Shown in pieces: positions 13,560 through 25,723 of a DNA stretch of 64,000 nucleotides. The number at the start of each line of letters is the position of its first letter. The stretch's first letter is position 1. The stretch comes from Antedon mediterranea. Taxonomy: Eukaryota > Echinodermata > Crinoidea > Comatulida > Antedonidae. The stretch is taken from contig NC_092679.1 of the NCBI RefSeq assembly GCF_964355755.1, positions 17,660,932-17,724,931 of the forward strand, written 5' to 3'. The translations under genes were made by a program, and so were the position numbers. The notes under the pieces were generated by a model. That model did no database searches and had not been told where the DNA came from. It saw only the letters and a program-made list of their open reading frames with translations.

Positions 13560-14100
13560 ACGAAATAACCAACATTTATACGAAATAATAAAATAAATTG
13601 GGATATTCTTTGGTATGTCTAATAAAGTAGAATATAAAATTAATATTAATTTATGATAATATTATTATGAGTGGCTAAATAAGTTACTATATCAATATCA
13701 TTGGCGATCGATCCGCTCAAATGTCAGATTACCGTAAATCCTTGTTTGTCATGATGAACTTTGGGTATATTAACAAAAAACTTTTGTTTTTATATTAGAT
13801 TAATCCCAAACCATTAAAAAATACTATAGATGTTATAAAATTTAATTGATGAAATTAAATGTTATTTTCCATTGTTTTTATTCATTTATTACAAACGAAA
13901 ACTCACGAAACCGTGTCGATATTAAAATATTGTCTAATGATATTTTATTGATAGAAATCATATTCATTTACACAGTCTGGAATGTATAAATGGAATTAAT
14001 GTCTTAATGTGCGTTGCCAAGATAGAAACTCGTAACAGTGTTTTGATCTAATGTCTAGCAGAGTACTGTGTACATTCTCCGCGGCGCGCAGTGTCTGTTA

Positions 14101-14313
14101 AAGTGTGGTTTCCACTAGAACGCAACGCAACGACGTATCGACGCGACGCAAAGTGCTGTATTTCGTAATCACAAGTGGGAACCGACGATGCAACAGTGCT
14201 GCAAATATCGCAGGTTGGATTTCACGCAGGCGGGGGCAAACACAATTATTGGAAGGGCATTTTCTTACGTTGCGTAGATTGCGATACGTTTCGTCGCAAG
14301 TGGAAACCACGCT
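14101..14313. mobile_element. GGTTCCCACTAG MITE, subtype B copy
   Basis: Its ends (GTGTGGTTTCCACTAG and CAAGTGGAAACCACGCT) are inverted repeats of the same type as subtype A. The core is different: CAAAGTGCTGTATTTCG, CAACAGTGCTGC and GGCGGGGGCAAACACAA. Open frames on both strands are by-products of the palindrome. Confidence 0.75.
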
Positions 14314-14350
14314 AAGGGGCGTGGAGCTGATCGTGTCGCAGCCACTGATA

Positions 14351-14531
14351 AAGCGTGGTTCCCACTAGCGACGCAACACAAGGACTTAACGCAACGCAAG
14401 TGAATTGACCAATCACAAGCGATGGCTTATTCGCTTGTGATTGCTAACTGTCTATAACTTCGCTTGTCATTGGTTAAAACGCTTGCGTTGCGTTTACGTC
14501 CTTGCGTTACGTTCTAGTGGGAACCAAGCTT
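14351..14531. mobile_element. GGTTCCCACTAG MITE, subtype A full copy
   Basis: About 180 bp running from AGCGTGGTTCCCACTAG to CTAGTGGGAACCAAGCT and palindromic over nearly its whole length. Each arm carries GACGTAAcGCAACGCAAG-type motifs. Flanking TAA on both sides suggests a TAA target duplication, as in PIF/Harbinger-type elements, although other copies fit TA equally well. Confidence 0.8.
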
Positions 14532-14708
14532 AAACACTTTGGTCTCCGGAGTTAGGCATCATGTTGTTATGATTGACTTGCTCTCACCATAGACAGAACC
14601 AACTCAATGATTTCCTATCCCATCCACTGAACTAATAATATCTATACTGTCAATATCATGAAGGAAGTAACAGAAGTGGTGCTTTCCATTTTTTCGAGCT
14701 TTTTGCTC

Positions 14709-14920
14709 AAGCTTCATTCCCACTAGCGACGCAACGCAACCTACGCAACGTAAGAAAATTCCCTTCCAATAATTGTGTTTGCCCCGCCCCCGCCTGCATT
14801 AAATCAAACCTGTGATGTTTCCAGCACTGTTGCATCGTTGGTTCCCGCTTGTGATTACGCAATACAGCACTTTGCTTCGATACGTCGCTGCGTTACGTTA
14901 CGTTTCGTTCCGTTTGTAGC
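14709..14920. mobile_element. GGTTCCCACTAG MITE, subtype B copy (inverted)
   Basis: It carries the subtype B core in the opposite direction to the copy at 14101: CCAATAATTGTGTTTGCCCC, CCTGTGATG, CAGCACTGTTGCATCG. The right terminus is diverged. With its neighbours it forms a cluster of four copies in about 2 kb. Confidence 0.7.
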
Positions 14921-15667
14921 CACCATATACAAGATACAAGATGTTTTTATTGTCACTTTTGGAAGAAAACAAAAACTGACGCTAAAAGAAGTACCGCAAT
15001 ACCAATGTATACAGATATAATAAAATTATACAGAAATAAAGCATGGCGTATGTACAGGCAATCATGGGCCAAAGTTAAATATACAACAACCAGCAACATT
15101 ATCGTTCACAGTATTTTTATTAGTGTTTTTGAAACTGTAGAAAACTTAATAGAAATTTATAGAGTGAACTTACGCCCTGGATTAAGTAGTAAAATGTTAT
15201 TTACATTACAAAACAGTTGATTACTATATCTATGGTAGAACATTTATTGCGTTAGACCCACATTATTCACCCGATACTAAACAGTCCTAACTCTATAGAC
15301 AAAAGACAATAGAAAAGTTTCATGGGTTGTGTCGCATAGGCCTATCACATGTGTTTGCTGTTTATTGTCATAAGAGCTTAACTCTGTCACACGACAAGTA
15401 TGAGGTGAGACAGTTCTAGATAAATGTGCGTTTACACGTGGAAATCGGGTAAAGTTATCGGTATATTTTTTTGTTTATGCATCATGGTTGTGCAATCTGA
15501 AATCACACCACAGAGTAGGCGATAATTAGGCCTATTCAAGGACCAGGGGTACGTAGGCATAATTAGTCCGTGCCTACTTTTCTTTGAAGGCAGTATTCCG
15601 GATTTAGAAAAGCATATGAATAAGCATACCAACCATTATAGTATGATGGATGATGTCGATTTCATAA

Positions 15668-15811
15668 GCTTGGTTCCCACTACGACGCAACGTTAGTACA
15701 ACGCAACCAAGTTGACAAGCGACAGTTTGAATAATCCTCCGCTTATGATTGGTCAAATACTTGGGTTGCTCTTAACGCCCTTGCGTAGCGTCCTAGTGGG
15801 AACCAGGCTTT
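15668..15811. mobile_element. GGTTCCCACTAG MITE, shortened copy
   Basis: Left end AAGCTTGGTTCCCACTACG, right end CTAGTGGGAACCAGGCTT. The palindromic interior has lost part of the arms but retains CCGCTTATGATTGGTCAA. Confidence 0.7.
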
Positions 15812-15812
15812 A

Positions 15813-16774
15813 TGATATCGTGATTATGTAAGTATAGTGCAATGTTCGGTAGTTACATCTTGAAGAATGCTATAGTACCAGTAAGTACTACAGTTCATGA
15901 ATATTTTACTTTTTTTCAATATTATTAATAAAATAAACGTCAGTAACAAACGCATTTGTGTTAGGTCGTTCAACCTACTTTAAAAATCAAGCTTTCTGTG
16001 TTAATTTGCAACGTTTTGTCTTCCCAGTTAAAACCATTTCAAATCGTTATTCCATCATAAAAAAATAAACAAATGTATGTAAAACAAAGCCTGAAAAAAT
16101 ATTTATAACACAAGTAATTTGACCAATCAAAAGCGATGGATTATTGCGTGTACGCCGTTGCGTTGCTCAGTGGAAACCACGCTTTAAAGACAGAAACCGG
16201 TTATACGAAATCTTTAAGCGGTAGCGCGCGGTAGAGTTTTACAAATGAAATGTTGTCAAGTACATGCTAACATTATGTTTAATGTTATTTGAATATTTAA
16301 TTGTTTTCTGCAATTTCTTATAGTAAATAAAAGCCCAAAATCCCTGTTGATGCGTTGTTTCACAAAGAAAAAGTAGACCTACAATCATTTTTCAATCTGT
16401 AACTTGTCTCTGGTAGATAATTAACAATAAAGAACGCACCTCTTTCCTAAATAAGTGACACATACTCTCTTTAACCATTAACGTAGTCATTTTACCGTAT
16501 ACGGAGTTTTGGCGGAAATAAATAATGTTTCCTGATCAAAGTTGATGACAAATAATTCTAACATTTAGATAGTGTATTAATGGGTGTGACAACAGGGCCA
16601 TAGAAGGAAGTCACTCCGCGACAAGATTTCCTATTGTCATTTTACTAACTTCTTCCGCATTACGAAGTGTGACGTAGACGACCTAGTAATATTGATTATT
16701 GGAATTGTTCGAATATGATGTCACCGTACTTTACACCGTTACAGTACAGTACTTCGAACATCCGTCTCTTGTGG
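15813..16774. other. Gene-free stretch with a MITE end
   Basis: A partial family copy (CAATCAAAAGCGATGG then CAGTGGAAACCACGCTTTA) is present at about 16120-16185. No coding sequence is recognised elsewhere. Confidence 0.45.
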
Positions 16775-17680
16775 TCATAGGGGAATGATGTTAAAGGTCA
16801 TCTCGTCTTAGCCCTCCTCAGCATGACTGGGTCATGGGGAATGATATAGGCCTGACAGGACCTCCTCGTATTCCGTCCTTAACGTGACTGGGTCATGGGG
16901 GAATGATATAGGCCTAACAGGGCCTCCTTGTATTCCGTCCTAAACAACATGACTGGGTCATATGGGAATGATATAGGCCTCCTAACAGGGCCTCCTCCTA
17001 TTCCGTCCTCAACATGACTGGGTCATGGGGGAATGATAGGCATCCTCGTATTCCCTCCCCAATATGAATGGGTCATGGGGAAATGATGTAACAGGGCCTC
17101 CTCGTCTTAGGCCTCCTCCGCACGACTGAGTCATGGGGGAATGATGTAATAGGGCCTCTTCGTATTCCCTCCCCAACATGACTGGGTCATGCGGGAATTA
17201 ACAGAGCCTCACCTCGTATTCTCTCCTCAACACGACTGGGTCACAGAGGAATGATATAACAGGGCCTCCTTGACCTATGCGTTCTCTCAGCATGACTGGG
17301 TCACAGGAAATGATGTAGCATGGTCACCTCGTGTTAGACCTCTTCAGCGTGACTGAGTCACAGAGGAACGATGTAACAGAGCCTGCTCGTGTTAGGCCTC
17401 CTCAACATTATTAGGTCATCATTGGGGGAATGATGTAGCATGGTCACCTCGTGTTAAACCTCTTCAGCGTGATTGAGTCACAGAGGAACGATGTAACAGA
17501 GCCTACTCGTGTTAGGCCTCCTCAACATTATTAGGTCATGGGGGAATGATGTAGCATGGTCACCTCGTGTTAGAACTCTTCAGCGTGACTGAGTCACAGA
17601 GGAATGATGTAGCATGATCAACTCGTGTTAGGTCTCCTCCGCATGAGTGGGTCACAAAGGAAATGGGGATGAATGATATA
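16775..17680. repeat. About 60-bp minisatellite with AP-1-like sites
   Basis: Around 15 imperfect units on the plan TGACTGGGTCATGGGGGAATG, then GCCTCCTCGTATTCC, then TCCTCAACA. Units on the right drift to TGACTGAGTCACAGAGG and so contain exact TGAGTCA (AP-1 consensus) at 17127, 17354, 17474 and 17590. Unit length varies from about 50 to 65 bp, so it is not a translated repeat. Confidence 0.85.
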
Positions 17681-18115
17681 ATTAACATGAACGTATTGAT
17701 GATGACGGTGTTCTGCTTATATATATTATTGTTTGGAAAATAACACTTTTCGAAAAAAAACAAGGAATTCACTCAAGACGAGACAATGAGCTCAACTATT
17801 TCCTAGAGGAAATAATTAAGAAGTAAAAATACATCATGATGGTTGATTCATAATTTTTGGTTTGAAAAAACAAACAAATATCGACTAAAATACACATGAT
17901 TTAGAATATATCCCTAAGGAGACAACATAATGTAAATACATTTAATTTCGTTTTTATTCCAATTGAAAGTTTATAATGATGTCATTTCCACGGTTATTCA
18001 GTATTTAAGCCGCGTTGGTATACAAGGAAAACAGTGACCACAGACCATCATATACATCACGACTTAAGCGCTTGAGGGTGACGCGAAGCCCGTAAAGGTG
18101 ACGCGAAGCCGGTAA

Positions 18116-18294
18116 AGCGTGGTTCCCACTAGAACGTAACGCAAGGACGTAAACGCAACGCAAGCGTTTTAACCAATGACAAGCGAAGTTATAGACAGTT
18201 AGCAATCACAAGCGAATAAGCCATCGCTTGTGATTGGTCAATTCATTTGCGTTGCGTTACGTCCTTGCGTTGCGTCGCTAGTGGGAACCACGCT
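18116..18294. mobile_element. GGTTCCCACTAG MITE, subtype A copy
   Basis: AGCGTGGTTCCCACTAG at the left and CTAGTGGGAACCACGCT at the right, with the same palindromic interior as the copy at 14351 but in the opposite orientation. Flanking sequence carries a small repeat, GGGTGACGCGAAGCC, at 18075-18385. Confidence 0.8.
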
Positions 18295-18865
18295 TTAGGG
18301 CGACGCAAAGCCTGTTGAGGGTGACGCGAAGCCCGTGTGTGGTGGGGGAAACCCGTGAGGGTGACAACACGAAGGTCGTACGAGTGACGCGAATGCCATG
18401 AGGATGCCAAGCCCAAGCTTTTACTGTCGTTATTCTGTGTTCTCAAGGCGAATTACTGTTTAATTAAAAAGAAAATATATTAAATCCTTATATGCCTTAC
18501 ATGAATTATACCATGGATCTAAGGTCCATGATTATACCTTTCAATGTTTATTTTTCTCTAATAGTACTTCATATTTATAATAATAATTATTACATAAGGT
18601 CGAAGAACAATGGATTATTCGCACCTGGTCGCAGGTATTGATGTACAATACGGTACTGTCTAACTTTCCGGATCGCATTATCCTGTTACAAGGTTTTGAC
18701 GTTTATTGTCACGTACATCATTGTTTTAAATTTTTATCTTCCAGCAGAATTTGGATTCTTTTTTGTTTTTCTTTTTTTTTTTTGCAATATCACTCACAAA
18801 GAATACGTTACAATTAAATGTAGACTCGCTATTTCAGTTGACGTAAATGTATGTTTGTTTTATCT

Positions 18866-19160
18866 TTATACTGGGTGACCTCTTCAGTCAAAGACTGATC
18901 TCCCAGAGGGCCCAGTTGGTGATCAGTGGCTGTGATGTACTAATACACCGGGGTAACCCCCTACTCGTCTCGAAAGATGTACTAGGTTCTTTAAAGTGCA
19001 CACGAGCAAGTTGTGTACACTGGACCTACGGTTTATAGTCCTTATCCGAGAAGACTCGTTCTACCACCAGAACCATGGAGTGAGTGAGCCTCGAACCCCT
19101 GCCGATGTTATGGCTACGTGATTACGGTTCCACTGTCTTAACCGCTCGGCCACTCACCCA
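18866..19160 (-). mobile_element. tRNA-headed SINE, copy 1
   Basis: Read on the minus strand it begins GTGAGTGGCCGAGCGGTTAA, a type-II-tRNA-like box A, followed by a box B-like GGGGTTCGAGGC. The body of about 200 bp is shared with the copy at 36367 (ACTATAAACCGTAGGTCCAG, GTAGGGGGTTACCCCGGTG) and ends CCCAGTATA. These are the marks of a Pol III-promoted retroposon, not a working tRNA gene. Confidence 0.8.
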
Positions 19161-19976
19161 CCCTAGGCGGTCTATAATATATTTTAGCCCCTCGAATGGA
19201 TATAATTATGCGCTATATGTTGTGTATATTATTATATAGAGAAGAGCTTTTATTTATCACAAAGAAAAACTATTTTAGTTGACGTTAAACGCATGTTCCT
19301 CTAAAGACGATACTTTTTAGCGCCTCTTCTGAGCACTTGAACGCTATATAATTTTTTTTATTATCAGCCCTATTATTCCGTAAAGAGTGAATGTTCGTAT
19401 TTTTCATTTCACCGTCAGGTTAAATAAATATATAATCTTATTTCAAAATAAATGGAAAAGCTTGGTTTAATGATGACATAAAGTCACTTGTTTGACAAGT
19501 CACCGGAAATGATTATTTTCCAGTATTTCCTCTACTTAGTTCCTTATCATCTGCGCATGTGTATATGTATCTCGTCCTCAGAGAGCACTACTTAAAACCA
19601 ATTGTACGGGGAAAGGGACTGCACATTTTTTACCTGGTTTCCGAGGATATACCATGCTTTTTGAACAGCAAAGTTTCAGCAGTTTGTGGCCTCAGTCAGG
19701 TTGGTAAAATATATTGTTTTAATCTTAGCACTGTATAGGCCTAATCACTATTTTCAATTATAGACTTGTTTCGTTTGATGGGTTTTTTTTTACTATTGAA
19801 TGTAAATAATTGCCTGCTTTAAGAAATCTTACTTTATTTTAAAAATATCTTCAGCAAAAGATGGAGATTTAATTTGTTTAATGTTTATTATTATAATTAT
19901 ATAATAGTACTATGATTTTTGTTAATAATTTTAATTATAACAAACAAATTATTATGATTATAATTCTACTGTATGT
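19161..19976. other. Gene-free stretch
   Basis: No gene or repeat family recognised between the SINE and the next MITE. Confidence 0.4.
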
Positions 19977-20335
19977 TAAAGATGTATTGTCCCCCTGAAA
20001 AAATAATTCTTAAATTTTAATTTTTTTTAATATACCATTTTAATGTAGGCCTAACATAACAGTTATCCACTTTGACCAAAAATTGGATCGAAAAAAAATG
20101 TATTTACCTGAAAAAATGTAGTTTAAAGCAAAAAATTGTCAAATTGGCTGCCAGCAAATGGATTTTTGGTTGAATTTAACCATTTATTTTGTCATTTTAC
20201 AAGTGAAAGCATTATTTGTTCCGTTTTTGTTTACTATGGAAGTGATTAACTTTATTAAAACTACAAAATAACATATTCAAAGTCTTATTTAATTAATCTT
20301 CATTTTTCATGTTTTTGGGGGACAATATATCTTTA
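19977..20335. mobile_element. MITE family 2, copy with both ends
   Basis: It starts TTAAAGATGTATTGTCCCCC and ends GGGGGACAATATATCTTTA, with the shared interior including TTGGCTGCCAGCAAATGG. Its orientation is opposite to the copy at 5184. Confidence 0.8.
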
Positions 20336-21794
20336 ATTATGATATTTTTACAATCTTTTTGTACAGTAGTTCCTTCATTCTCCTCTTTCAAAATTTGAAA
20401 ACAATAATACTACATGTTCATTAGGAAAACGAGCCCTATTTAACGTGAGCTTTTAGTACCCCGGCTAACCCGGGGTACTATAATTGCCTGTAATTGTTTT
20501 GACCCTGATCAGTCTTGTTGATGGGTAATTAACAGAACAGTGGCCATCAATCATGCAGGAAAGTATCTGGGTACTAAAAGAGGCCAAGCCCACTTTGTTT
20601 GCCAACAGCCAATCACCGACAGCATCAGGTTTCAGTTACAGCATGTTTTAATGATTAGGTAATAGTTTGATTTCATGAAATAAATGAATATTTATATAAT
20701 AGCCTTTTCACGCCTTATAATTATTTAAGTAAGCCTTTATTTCCATGTTTCCTTTTCGATTTTGTACATTTTAACAACATTGTATGGGGAGCTACAAAGT
20801 TCAACCTTAGATTGAGTAGTCAAGCGATCAACCAATTACAATTGAATAATTTTAATTTTATTAATTTACCAATGAAATACATAGCCTACTACAAATGGAT
20901 TCTGAAATAAACTGGGATGGTGCGATGGGATTTGGTAGGGATGTCAAGAGGTACACCATCACATCAGACTCGGGCTGAGGTATAGGCAGGGAGTTGTTAT
21001 TAATAACAACTCCCTGGTATAGGTAGGCCTACAATTTTTGAGAATATGAGCGGGAAATTCAAATAAAATAATGTAGCCGTAGGGGGTGGTACCCATACGC
21101 TTCCCAAAAAGTGTTTGCGCTATATTAGTATATAGGACCAGATATATGAATTAATTAATAATACTAAAAAATCTAAAAAATAAATCTTTTTATTTAAAAA
21201 AATGTAATTGAATGAATGTTAATAAACATAAACGAAACCCATATAAATAACAATCTTTTTTATTGTGTAATAACAAGTTGATGTTATACGATATTATAAT
21301 AGAGGGATTATGCCTCATTTTAGTTGTTTATGTTATTCTAAGAAAACTGCACATAGGCCTACATACATTATGTTCACTTTAGCACTCTAGTATTTTAAAA
21401 CATTGATGACTAGCAATTATACACGCCCGGGCGGGTTTCCTATGTAGTTTTAAAACTTCACAGTACATTCCCGATCATTTGATAACTCATTATCCAGATG
21501 CCCTAAAATGCACCCACCTCCCCAACACACACCCGCACTCGGGGATTTTTTAACTTATAATGTTAAACTTCCTGGTACAAATTCTATTGCACACCCCGGC
21601 TTTATGACGGTTTTCAAATGCAGTTAAAACATACCCCCAGTTCACATTACTCATGTGGTCATTGATACTAACCCCAGCAAATCACTAAGCCTCCAACCCC
21701 TCTAACCTCTGCACACTGTGATTTTTTTAAATATAGTTTAAAACCTTCCCAGTACAATTGTGGTCATACAATCACGAAATATTGTGCTACCTAC

Positions 21795-22560
21795 ATTTGA
21801 GAAAGTGTGCTCCTCTTTGAGAAATTGTGCAATATGCAACATTCAGGAAATTGTGCTACCTTTTTGAGAAATAATTGTGCTAACCATTCGGGAAATTGTG
21901 CTACCTCTTTGAGAAATTGTGCTACCCATTCGGGAAATTGTGCTACCTCTTTGAGAAATTGTGCTAACCATTCGGGAAATTGTGCTACCTCTTTGAGAAA
22001 TTGTGCTAACCATTCGAGAAATTGTGCTACCCATTCGGGAAATTGTGCTACCTCTTTGAGAAATTGTGCTACCCATTCGGGAAATTGTGCTACCTCTTTG
22101 AGAAATTGTGCTAACCATTCCGGAAATTGTGCTACCTCTTTGAGAAATTATGCAATCCTTTCGGGAAATTGTGCTACCTCTTTGAGAAATTGTGCTAACC
22201 ATTTGGGAAATTGTGCTACCTCTTTGAGAAATTGTGCTAACCATTCGGGAAATTGTGCTACCTCTTTGAGAAATTGTGCTAACCATTCGGGAAATTGTGC
22301 TACCTCTTTGAGAAATTGTGCTAACCATTTGGGAAATTGTGCTACCTCTTTGAGACATTGTGCTAACCATTCGGGAAATTGTGCTACCTCTTTGAGAAAT
22401 TGTGCTAACCATTTGAGAAATTGTGCTCCCTCTTTGAGAAATTGTGCTAACCATTCGGGAAATTGTGCTACCTCTTTGAGAAATTGTGCAATCCATTCCG
22501 AAAGTTGTGCTACTTCTTTGAGAAATTGTACGTACGGTATACCTATTTGAGAAATTGTGC
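21795..22560. repeat. 42-bp minisatellite (two alternating 21-mers)
   Basis: Units alternate GAAATTGTGCTACCTCTTTGA with GAAATTGTGCTAACCATTCGG for about 36 monomers. Because 42 is a multiple of three and the unit lacks stops, long frames stay open on both strands. These frames have no start context, codon bias or family match and are not annotated as genes. Confidence 0.9.
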
Positions 22561-22714
22561 TATCTTTTTCACGTTTTTTCATCCCCTTCATAATCCATAT
22601 TCCTATATCTTACCATGCACCAACTCATTCCAAATGTTAAAGGATACAAGATAATACTGTGACGGGATTTAATATATGTGCCAACAATACTTTATCGCAT
22701 TATGCAGGTTCACA

Positions 22715-23448
22715 TTTTTAGTCGCGTGCACGCGACTCTATAGTTCACTATGTCGGTCGGTCGGTCCGTCTGTCTGTCGGTCCGGTATCACTATGCATGT
22801 TATCGCTTTCTGACCTTATCTTGATATCAGTTTAATCTAGCTAAGTCAATTTTTCACAGTATATTCCTTATGGCCAGGAATCGATGTGGTTATGTTTTCA
22901 CGGTGCGCAATAAAAAATTACGCGGTCTACGCACGATTTAACGAAATCACGTTTGTAATCATATCTTCACAACCATGAATCACAATTAAATAAAATTTGG
23001 TACTCATAAATTTCAGGGCATAAATCATTATATGGCAATACAATTACGTGCGTAGCGCATGTAACGCATGCGTACGCGCGCTTAAAATTTTCAAAATTTA
23101 TTTTCGATGAAATAAGAGTACGTTTCAGGCAATTTTAAGCGTTTACAAAATTGCCATGAGTGCGCAGATTTTTGCGCGCGCACTGCGCGTTAAATGTTAT
23201 TGCGCACTCTTTTTGCCCGATTTCTGTTTTCTTGACTTACTTTTCAACTAGAAATTACGTTATATGAGCACGTCAAAAGTGACAGGCTACGCACGTGTAA
23301 ATTAAAAAAATATAAATGTTTTTAAACATTTCAACATTTTTACACATGTTCAGTAGTTCACTATGTCGGTCGGTCTGTCGGTCTGTCTGTCGGTCGGTCC
23401 GGTATCACTATGCATTGTAGCACGCGACTTAATGGCTGTTGGCCTTGT
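22715..23448 (-). mobile_element. GACC/GACA-flanked dispersed element, copy 2
   Basis: Inverse of the copy at 7362-8146 across its whole length: TTTAGTCGCGTGCACGCGAC at the left, GTCGGTCGG runs, the CGCGCGCACTGCGCG core near 23175, then TAGCACGCGACTTAATGGC at the right. Identity looks high by eye, implying recent activity. Confidence 0.8.
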
Positions 23449-24763
23449 TTTTTAACGGACAGGAATTTTTTAAGAATATATACTCTATAAAATTTAATTC
23501 AAATTAGGCCCATAATATATGTTTACATGGCAATTGTTAATTTTCAAATTAAAATAAATATATAACATGCACATACAGATTTTATTCAGTGTATTAATTA
23601 CAGTATCTGATTTTTTAGTTAATCGTTAAAATAATGATATCCTGGCCTATAACAAAAATGTTCCATCTGTAACATTAACCACCATTTTTTAATATTTACT
23701 TAGACCTAATCTATTGATTACAATTCAGGAGTTACAAATTAAGAGTTAACATTTTTGGTATCATTACTTCACACAACTTAGACAAACAAATGTCACATTA
23801 ATGTGAAAAAAAAACTGAACTATTATGTATTGAGAAAAACATAAATATATATTTCCTCCATAAATGTGCATACAATTGGGGTATACTCAAGAAAAGGGGT
23901 TTATAATTGAGACATAAAGTAACTATTATATAAAATATGATTATAAAATACAGTATTTAATTGTTTGCTTATAATTTGAAATAGTATTACTGTACTATTT
24001 ATTATAGGCCTATATATTTAACATTAGAGGGGTGGCAAATCCATAGAGATCATTTTGAGATCTCAGCTGAAGAACATGAAATAGTTTATAAATATAGTTT
24101 TAATTTCAAAACAAAAGTTTTTGCTTTTCCAGCGATTTTAGTCTGGGTGCACAAAACACAAATTTTTATTTTAAACTCATCTCTACAGTTCATTCTTTGG
24201 CTCCCTGCTGTTAGATTAGAACTGACCTTGCTAACCACAAGGCCACTTGCATTCTTTAATTTTGTGTGCAAAAAATTTACCCATGGTATAATGGTGGTTT
24301 CTAAATACAATGAGTGACCAATTCCAAAATAGGCTGTGCATTGCAGCCAATCAGAAGCAAGGAAGGCTGAGCCTGGAAGATGAACAAGGTGTTACGTGAT
24401 TTATTAATTGCCTAAGACATTAATGACTGGCTTTAGGCAAAAATAAACAAGTAAGATGCCAGAGGCAAAAGCTCACGCTAAATAGGGCTCGTTCTCCTAA
24501 TGATTGTAATGGTTGCAAAAGTATAATATATAACAATATAATATAAACAAAAAATATACTGCTGCGTCACGACTCCGACAAAAACAGACAGGATCTTTGT
24601 TACAAATATCACCTTTTCCTTAAGCCGTATTAAAAAAATATTACTAATAAATAAATTAATAAAAATGTGTATCGTAATTATTATTATAAAGTATTGGTAT
24701 ACTTTATATTGTCAATAATGTGTGATTTATACAATATGTGATGACGATGAACACAATTTTTAG

Positions 24764-24827
24764 TGACGTCACATGTAGCCAACGCGTTACGTTGCAACAT
24801 AACAGTGTGCAATAAGTATATGACTCA
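24764..24827. promoter_or_regulatory. CRE and AP-1 consensus sites upstream of bZIP gene 1
   Basis: A perfect CRE (TGACGTCA) is at 24764-24771 and a perfect AP-1/TRE site (TGACTCA) at 24821-24827, about 0.9 kb before the first coding exon of the bZIP gene at 25724. GTTGCAACAT between them resembles a C/EBP-type site. Vertebrate FOS and ATF3 promoters use the same site classes, often for autoregulation. No transcription start could be placed. Confidence 0.5.
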
Positions 24828-25253
24828 TATGAAAGTGTAATTTAATGACGAGTTGATAAACGATTATTAACCTACACATGGTACTTATTTCTTCCTGTTT
24901 GTTTGGTATATTAAAGTTGACTTTCAAAGAGTGACACTGATGGGAACATTTCATCCCAAATCGTGTTGCCTTCATTAGGCGGAAATAATTCTTTACTCGT
25001 TTCAAAAGCTCTTGCGGAAACTGTTAGTTCCAAAAGTTCGCCAAGTAGAATGAACACTAAATTCTTTGTGGTATCAAAAGTAATAACAAACCACTTCATT
25101 ATTCAATTGTGGCCTCGCTATGAGAACGATTTTGTGTTTTATATATAGATTGGCATTGTTTATTCGAAACTCTGGTCTGGACAGGATTTGCTAACCATTA
25201 TCCTGTTCAGACTTGTACGTTGATTTTAAAAACGTGCGATCGTTTTTGTGAAA

Positions 25254-25555
25254 TGTCCCCCAAAAACATGAAAAATAAAGATAATATCAGACTTTGAATG
25301 TATTATTTTGTAGTTTTAATAGTCATTCACTTCTTTAAAAAACCTCAAAGAATAATTATTTCACTTATAAAAAGAAAAAAGAAACGGTTAATTTTAACCA
25401 AAAAACCATTGTCTGACAGACAATTTAGACTTTTTTTTAGGTAAATAATGTTGTTTTCGATCAAATTTATAATCAATTTTTAGGCACTAAAATACGTGAC
25501 GTTAAAATGGCATATTTAACAACAAAATTGAAAATTGGGGGACAATATATCTTTA
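25254..25555. mobile_element. MITE family 2, copy upstream of bZIP gene 1
   Basis: Right end GGGGGACAATATATCTTTA and the shared interior; the left end starts inside the TGTCCCCC motif. It lies within 0.2 kb of the first coding exon. Confidence 0.65.
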
Positions 25556-25723
25556 GAGTATAGTCTTATATTATATATAAATGTTTAATATTTAAGTAAA
25601 AGATATTTCTATAATTCTTTCTTAAATTGAACAAAATGTTTGATTTCTTTTATTTTAATAGCAAGGCGGTTTACAAACAAACTTATTTATGGTGGTATAT
25701 TGTATTTTTCAGATAATATAGAT

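Larger units (their letters stand above)
20419..24502. mobile_element. Possible 4.1-kb composite element with 38-bp inverted ends
   Basis: CATTAGGAAAACGAGCCC plus about 20 more bases at 20419-20456 is matched inversely at 24465-24502 (AATAGGGCTCGTTCTCCTAATG region), with only a few differences. The interior holds a palindrome, the 42-bp minisatellite and the GACC/GACA element, and no transposase frame. No target duplication was evident, so the two ends could also be solo copies of a short repeat. Confidence 0.45.

Noticed and set aside
14098-14368. Frames of 70-87 codons on both strands
   Set aside because: They lie within palindromic MITE subtype B and mirror each other.
21807-22550. 247-codon open frame in the 42-bp array
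   Set aside because: The period is a multiple of three and the unit lacks stops, so frames stay open automatically; no start context, splice signals or domain.
24911-25099. Minus-strand frame with a hydrophobic start resembling a signal peptide
   Set aside because: No mature domain follows and the opposite strand is equally open; an isolated chance frame is more likely.
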